DNA of 64,000 nucleotides. Origin: Mallotus nudiflorus. Its lineage: Eukaryota > Streptophyta > Magnoliopsida > Malpighiales > Euphorbiaceae. Where the stretch lies: positions 496,001 through 560,000 of the forward strand of contig CANTUR010000625.1 in NCBI GenBank assembly GCA_947683625.1, in the 5' to 3' direction. The notes beneath the pieces are model-generated. The model was not told the DNA's origin, did not search any database, and saw only the letters and a program-made list of their open reading frames with translations. Shown piece after piece: positions 60,311-64,000 of this stretch (within the stretch, counting starts at the first letter, position 1; each line of letters begins with the position of its first letter). A program made the position numbers and the translations under genes.

Positions 60311-60323
60311 TTAGTATCAGAGC
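60311..60323 (+). promoter_or_regulatory. Primer-binding site (initiator Met tRNA type)
   Basis: TTAGTATCAGAGC, one base off TTGGTATCAGAGC, three bases after the LTR end. Confidence 0.85.
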
Positions 60324-60489
60324 AATGGTTCATTTTTTATTCTTTGGTAATTGGTTTATGTCTTTTCTTGAACTATTGCAGTGATTAGGTTGATAAATGT
60401 CATTTGTTGTCATCATTACTTTTAGAATTCCACATATATGTCAATTCCTTTATTATATTTTGAATATTATTTATTTTTGTGCCTTCTTA

Positions 60490-61870
60490 GAATGAGGTGA
60501 GCATGAGCAACTCCTGCTACAGAAGTAGCAAATATTAGTGAGCAGTCCTTTTAGGATAAAACTCCTTTTGCCCTATGAGCTAGAAGAAGTGGTAGGCCTG
60601 GGGTTGTGGCAGCTCAAAGACAAGAGCAACAACCCCAAGCAGAGCAAGAAGCAGATCTTATAGCATTTATAGTTGGAATGGTAGGAATTAATTAGGGTTT
60701 AGTTGCACTTAACCAAGCCTTGCCGTTGGTGCAACAGATGCATCAACAAAGGAATCAAAGGATGACAGATGTTGATGCACTTCTGTTGTACATCAGAGTT
60801 AGGAGAATTTCTTTTGATAGGACTCGAGATGCATTGGAATTTATCAATACCATCGAGTCAAGGACTAGGACTGGGTATACAGATTATTAGAGGATCCTTA
60901 TTATAGAGTTGCCAGTGCAAGCAATAACACATGATTGGTTCATGCAATCCATACAGCCCTATTTGGACACTATCACTTAGATAGAGTTTAAGCAGTATTT
61001 CTTGCAGTTTTTTATGTCCACTTGCTACAAGGGATGCATATAGATGGCAATTATTACATATTAGTAAGGGAGATAGATCAGTTGAGGATTATACAAGAGA
61101 GTTCCTTAGATTGTCATGTTATGTAGTAGACGTGATGGGTGATGAGCATAAGACTGTGGACTTGTATATGACTGAGTTAAAACTGGCATATATGGGGATT
61201 CATACTGAGGGTCACACTTTGGAGAGTGTTACTAATAAGGCTAGGTAGTTGGAGAGGTGACATATAAGGGATGGTATGATCCCATAACTTTATATGAGTG
61301 GAGATAGTAGGGTAGCTAGTGTTCAGGGTATTTTCCATCCAGTGTTTCAGCTTAGTATTACTAAAGTGTGAATTGGTACCTCCTAGTAGCATAGAGGTCA
61401 GAAGGGACACAGATATGGGAGGCATAGTCATAGGGATGGCTTATCAAGTTTGGACTTAGAGCTAGTAGTAGTAGCAGTGGTCAGAGTTCTGGGCACGACA
61501 GTATAGGCTTAGGGTCCAATGTATATCATAATTGTGGTTGGGTACATTAAGGCCTTTATCAACTACCATCAAAAGCTTATTTTAGATGCAGTCAAGTTAG
61601 GCACTTTGCTAGATTATGTCTAAATTATGGTTATTAGCAAGCTTATCCTCAGGGTTCATTTACTATAATTGCTTAGCCAATATAATATACTCCTTAGTTT
61701 CATGCACCAATGTATCCTTAATAGAGTGATGCTCAATATATGGGCCAGTAAGGCCATGGTTCAAGAGGTAGATTTGAAGGGAAAGCTAATGGTAGAGGAT
61801 TTATGCAGCCATCTACTTCTCAAAAGGCAAGCCATGGGTAGGCTAGAGTTTTTACACTAACTCCTTAGGA
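60490..61870 (+). pseudogene. Ty3/gypsy gag remnant
   Basis: Plus-strand pieces show the gag core, AITHDWFMQSIQPYLDTIT followed by IEFKQYFLQFFMST (60925-61020). After a shift come VEDYTREFLRLSCYVVDVMG and DEHKTVDLYMTELKLAYMGI (61083-61200), then HTLESVTNKAR. The zinc knuckle near 61575 reads AYFRCSQVRHFARLC: the first Cys of CX2CX4HX4C is Tyr. A Gln/Gly-rich stretch follows to about 61860. Gag packages element RNA. Several stops and at least one shift make it dead. It is most like the gag of the minus-strand element at 11815-14093. Confidence 0.75.
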
Positions 61871-61889
61871 TGCTTAGACATCTAATATA

Positions 61890-64000
61890 GTTATGGCAAG
61901 TACTCTTTTAATTTATTATTTTGATGCTAGAGTTATATTTGATCTTAGTGCATCACATTATTTTGTATCTCCTATTTTTCCATCAAGAATAGGATGACGA
62001 CTATCCAAATTGTTAATTCCATTATCTATAGTAACTCCTCTTAGTGATGAGTTGGAAACAGATATGTCCAGTGTTAGTGGAAGGTAGAGAGTTACTTATA
62101 GATCTAGTTTTGTTGGATGTGATAGATTTTGATGTAATTTTGGGAATAGATTGGTTGGCACAACATTATGCTACCTTAGATTTTCGAGAGAAGGAAGTGA
62201 TCTTCAGAATTCCAACTGATGTGGAATTTAATTTAGAGATGATAAGACTTCAATGCCTTAAAATCTCATTTCTACGATCACAACTAGAAAGATGCTTGGA
62301 AGGGGGTGTCAAGGCTATTTGGCTGTGGTTAGAGATTTAAAAGTAAATAAGGGGGCAGTTAAGAATATACTAGTTGTTTCTGAGTTTTCGGATGTCTTTC
62401 TTAAAGAATTACCAGATTTTCCAATAAAAAGAGCGATAAAGTTTTGTATTGATGTTATATCTGATATAGATCCTATCTTTATACCACTTTATAGAATCAC
62501 ACCTAAAAAATTAAAGGATCTTAAAGAGTGATTACTTGATAAGGAATTCATTAGACCCAGTACATCTCTTTAGGGGTACTCATGTGTTATTTGTTAATAA
62601 GAAAGATGGTAGTCTTCAACTTTGTATTAACTATAGACAGTTGAATAAAGTTACCATTAAGAACAAATATCCACTTCTGAGGATCGATGACTTTTTTGAT
62701 CAACTTCAAGGAGCTCGATGTTTCTGCAAGATTGACTTGAGGTCGGGATACCATCAGTTGAGGATTAGAAGTGGAGATATACCCAAGACTACTTTTTTGG
62801 ATGAGATATGGCCATTATTAATTCTCAGTGATGTCCTTTGGTTGACTAATGCCCTAGCAACTTTTATGGACTTGATGAATTAGGTGTTTATGCTATTCTT
62901 GGATAATTTATAATAGTATTCATTGATAATATCTTAGTATATTCTAAAAGTGAGGCAGACCATGCTATGCATTTAAGGATGGTGCTTCAGACTTTAAGAG
63001 AGCACCAATTATATGCTAAGTTCTCGAAGTGTGAGTTTTGGTTAAATTAAGTGGCATTTTTAGGCCATGTGGTATCTAAGGATGATATACAAGTGGATCC
63101 CAAGAAGATAGAAGCCATTATAAAATGGCTAAGATCTATAATAGTTACTGAAATAAGGAGTTTTCTAGGTTTAGATGGCTACTATAGGAGATGTGTGATG
63201 GATTCTCCAAGCTAGCTGCACCTTTAATGAGGTTAACCTAGAAGAATACTAAGTTTGTTTGGACAGACAAATGTGAGGAGCATTTTTAGTTGCTCAGGGA
63301 TAAGTTGACTTTAGCTCTAGTATTGACTCTACCTTTAGGAAATAAAGGGTATACAATGTATTGTAATGCTTCCTGAGTATGATTGGGGTATGTATTGGTG
63401 TAGAATGGGAGAGTAATTGCTTATGCTTTATGATAGTTAAAGAAGCATGAGGAGAACTACCCTACTCATGATTTGGAAATGGCAACAATGTTATTTTCAC
63501 TAAATATTTGGAGGCATTACTTATATAGTGTCACTTATGAAATATACACTGACCATAAGAGCTTAAAGTATATTTTCTAGTAAAAAGATTTGAACTTGAG
63601 GCAGAGGTGATGGATGGAACTTTTGAAAGATTATAATTACTTAATTTTATACCATCCAGATAGAAGTAATGTGATAGCTGATGAATTGAGTAGAAAGTCA
63701 GTCAAAACCTTACTCATATTATATTGGAAAGGAAGCCAATCATTAAAAAGTTGAATGAATTAATTGATCAAGGGTTGCAGTGGAAGGCAACTAAGTCATG
63801 TCTATTAGCTTAATTCAAAGTACGCTCAATGTACTTAGATAAAGTCAAAGCAATTCAAAGAAGGGACCCACAATTGCAAAAGTTAATGTTTGAAGTGCAA
63901 TTGGGTCAATCTAAAGATTTTTTTATTAATATTAAGGGTGTATTACGTTTGGGCACTAGATTATGTGTGCCAATTATAGATGAGTTGAGGAAGGAGATTA
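61890..64000 (+). pseudogene. Ty3/gypsy pol remnant (protease, RT, RNase H, start of integrase), runs off the window
   Basis: Protease: ARVIFDLSASHYFVSP (near 61930, Asp kept, D[ST]G altered) and DFDVILGIDWLAQHYATLDF (62125 on). RT: SEFSDVFLKELPDFP linker, then HVLFVNKKDGSLQLCINYRQ, NKVTIKNKYPLLRIDDFFDQ and CKIDLRSGYHQLRI. The catalytic box reads VFIDNILVYS (62916-62945), with Asn for the second Asp. RNase H: YTDHKSLKYIF, a stop, then QKDLNLRQR and YHPDRSNVIADELSRKS (63550-63702). The integrase zinc-finger side starts near 63880 (RLGTRLCVPIIDELRKEI) and is cut by the window end. The enzymes would copy and integrate the element; the Asn change and several stops show loss of function. Confidence 0.85.

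Noticed and set aside
61177..61431. Minus-strand 84-codon frame
   Set aside because: Antisense of the gag remnant of the plus-strand gypsy element.

Overview
This is a stretch of a flowering-plant (probably eudicot) nuclear genome. It is very AT-rich and consists almost entirely of nested transposable elements. One apparently intact host gene is present, a class III secretory peroxidase on the minus strand (42213-43911, three exons, 324 residues). I found no prokaryotic genes, operons, CRISPR arrays or intact RNA genes.

Layout. 1-660: AT repeats, then a scrambled organellar insertion (pieces of rps11 and rps3, and an inverted 23S rRNA piece). 765-1431: tail of an Ogre/Tat-type LTR. 1432-1982: a repeat family that recurs at 10159-10523 and 29066-29250. 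3502-6695: a MULE-type MITE with a 9-bp target duplication, split by a 2.95-kb minus-strand Ty3/gypsy solo LTR. 8038-8201: a perfect palindrome around a TA run. 10524-29065: a minus-strand Ty3/gypsy element with a decayed gag-pol, whose 5' LTR contains a complete 12-kb Ogre/Tat-like non-autonomous retrotransposon (16305-28293; 5-bp duplication, LTRs, primer sites, gag only, three tandem arrays in its 3' region). 29340-32440: a degenerate minisatellite carrying an 852-bp solo LTR. 33134-41200: an Athila-like element (Asp-tRNA primer site, gag, protease region) that received a copia-type solo LTR and an internally deleted Ty3/gypsy element. 41480-41800: a LINE-like RNase H tail. 42098-42210: a SINE-like repeat just past the peroxidase stop. 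44764-45485: a foldback element. 45752-50080: Ty1/copia (SIRE-like) remains holding a 1.56-kb foldback element. 51401-57217: a Mutator-like element with long inverted termini, a decayed transposase and an antisense two-exon GRF zinc-finger/coiled-coil reading frame. 57490-64000: a plus-strand Ty3/gypsy element running off the window.

How it fits together. Insertion junctions with short direct repeats give a relative order: the hosts (family X with its minisatellite, the Athila element, the copia element, the MITE) were hit by younger LTR elements, most of which then collapsed to solo LTRs or internal deletions. Nearly every element reading frame has stops, frameshifts or lost catalytic residues, so this is old heterochromatin-like sequence around one working gene. 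No new biological system is claimed. The least ordinary items are the antisense GRF gene in the Mutator-like element, the array of paired palindromes before the 3' LTR of the Ogre-like element, and the long foldback elements.
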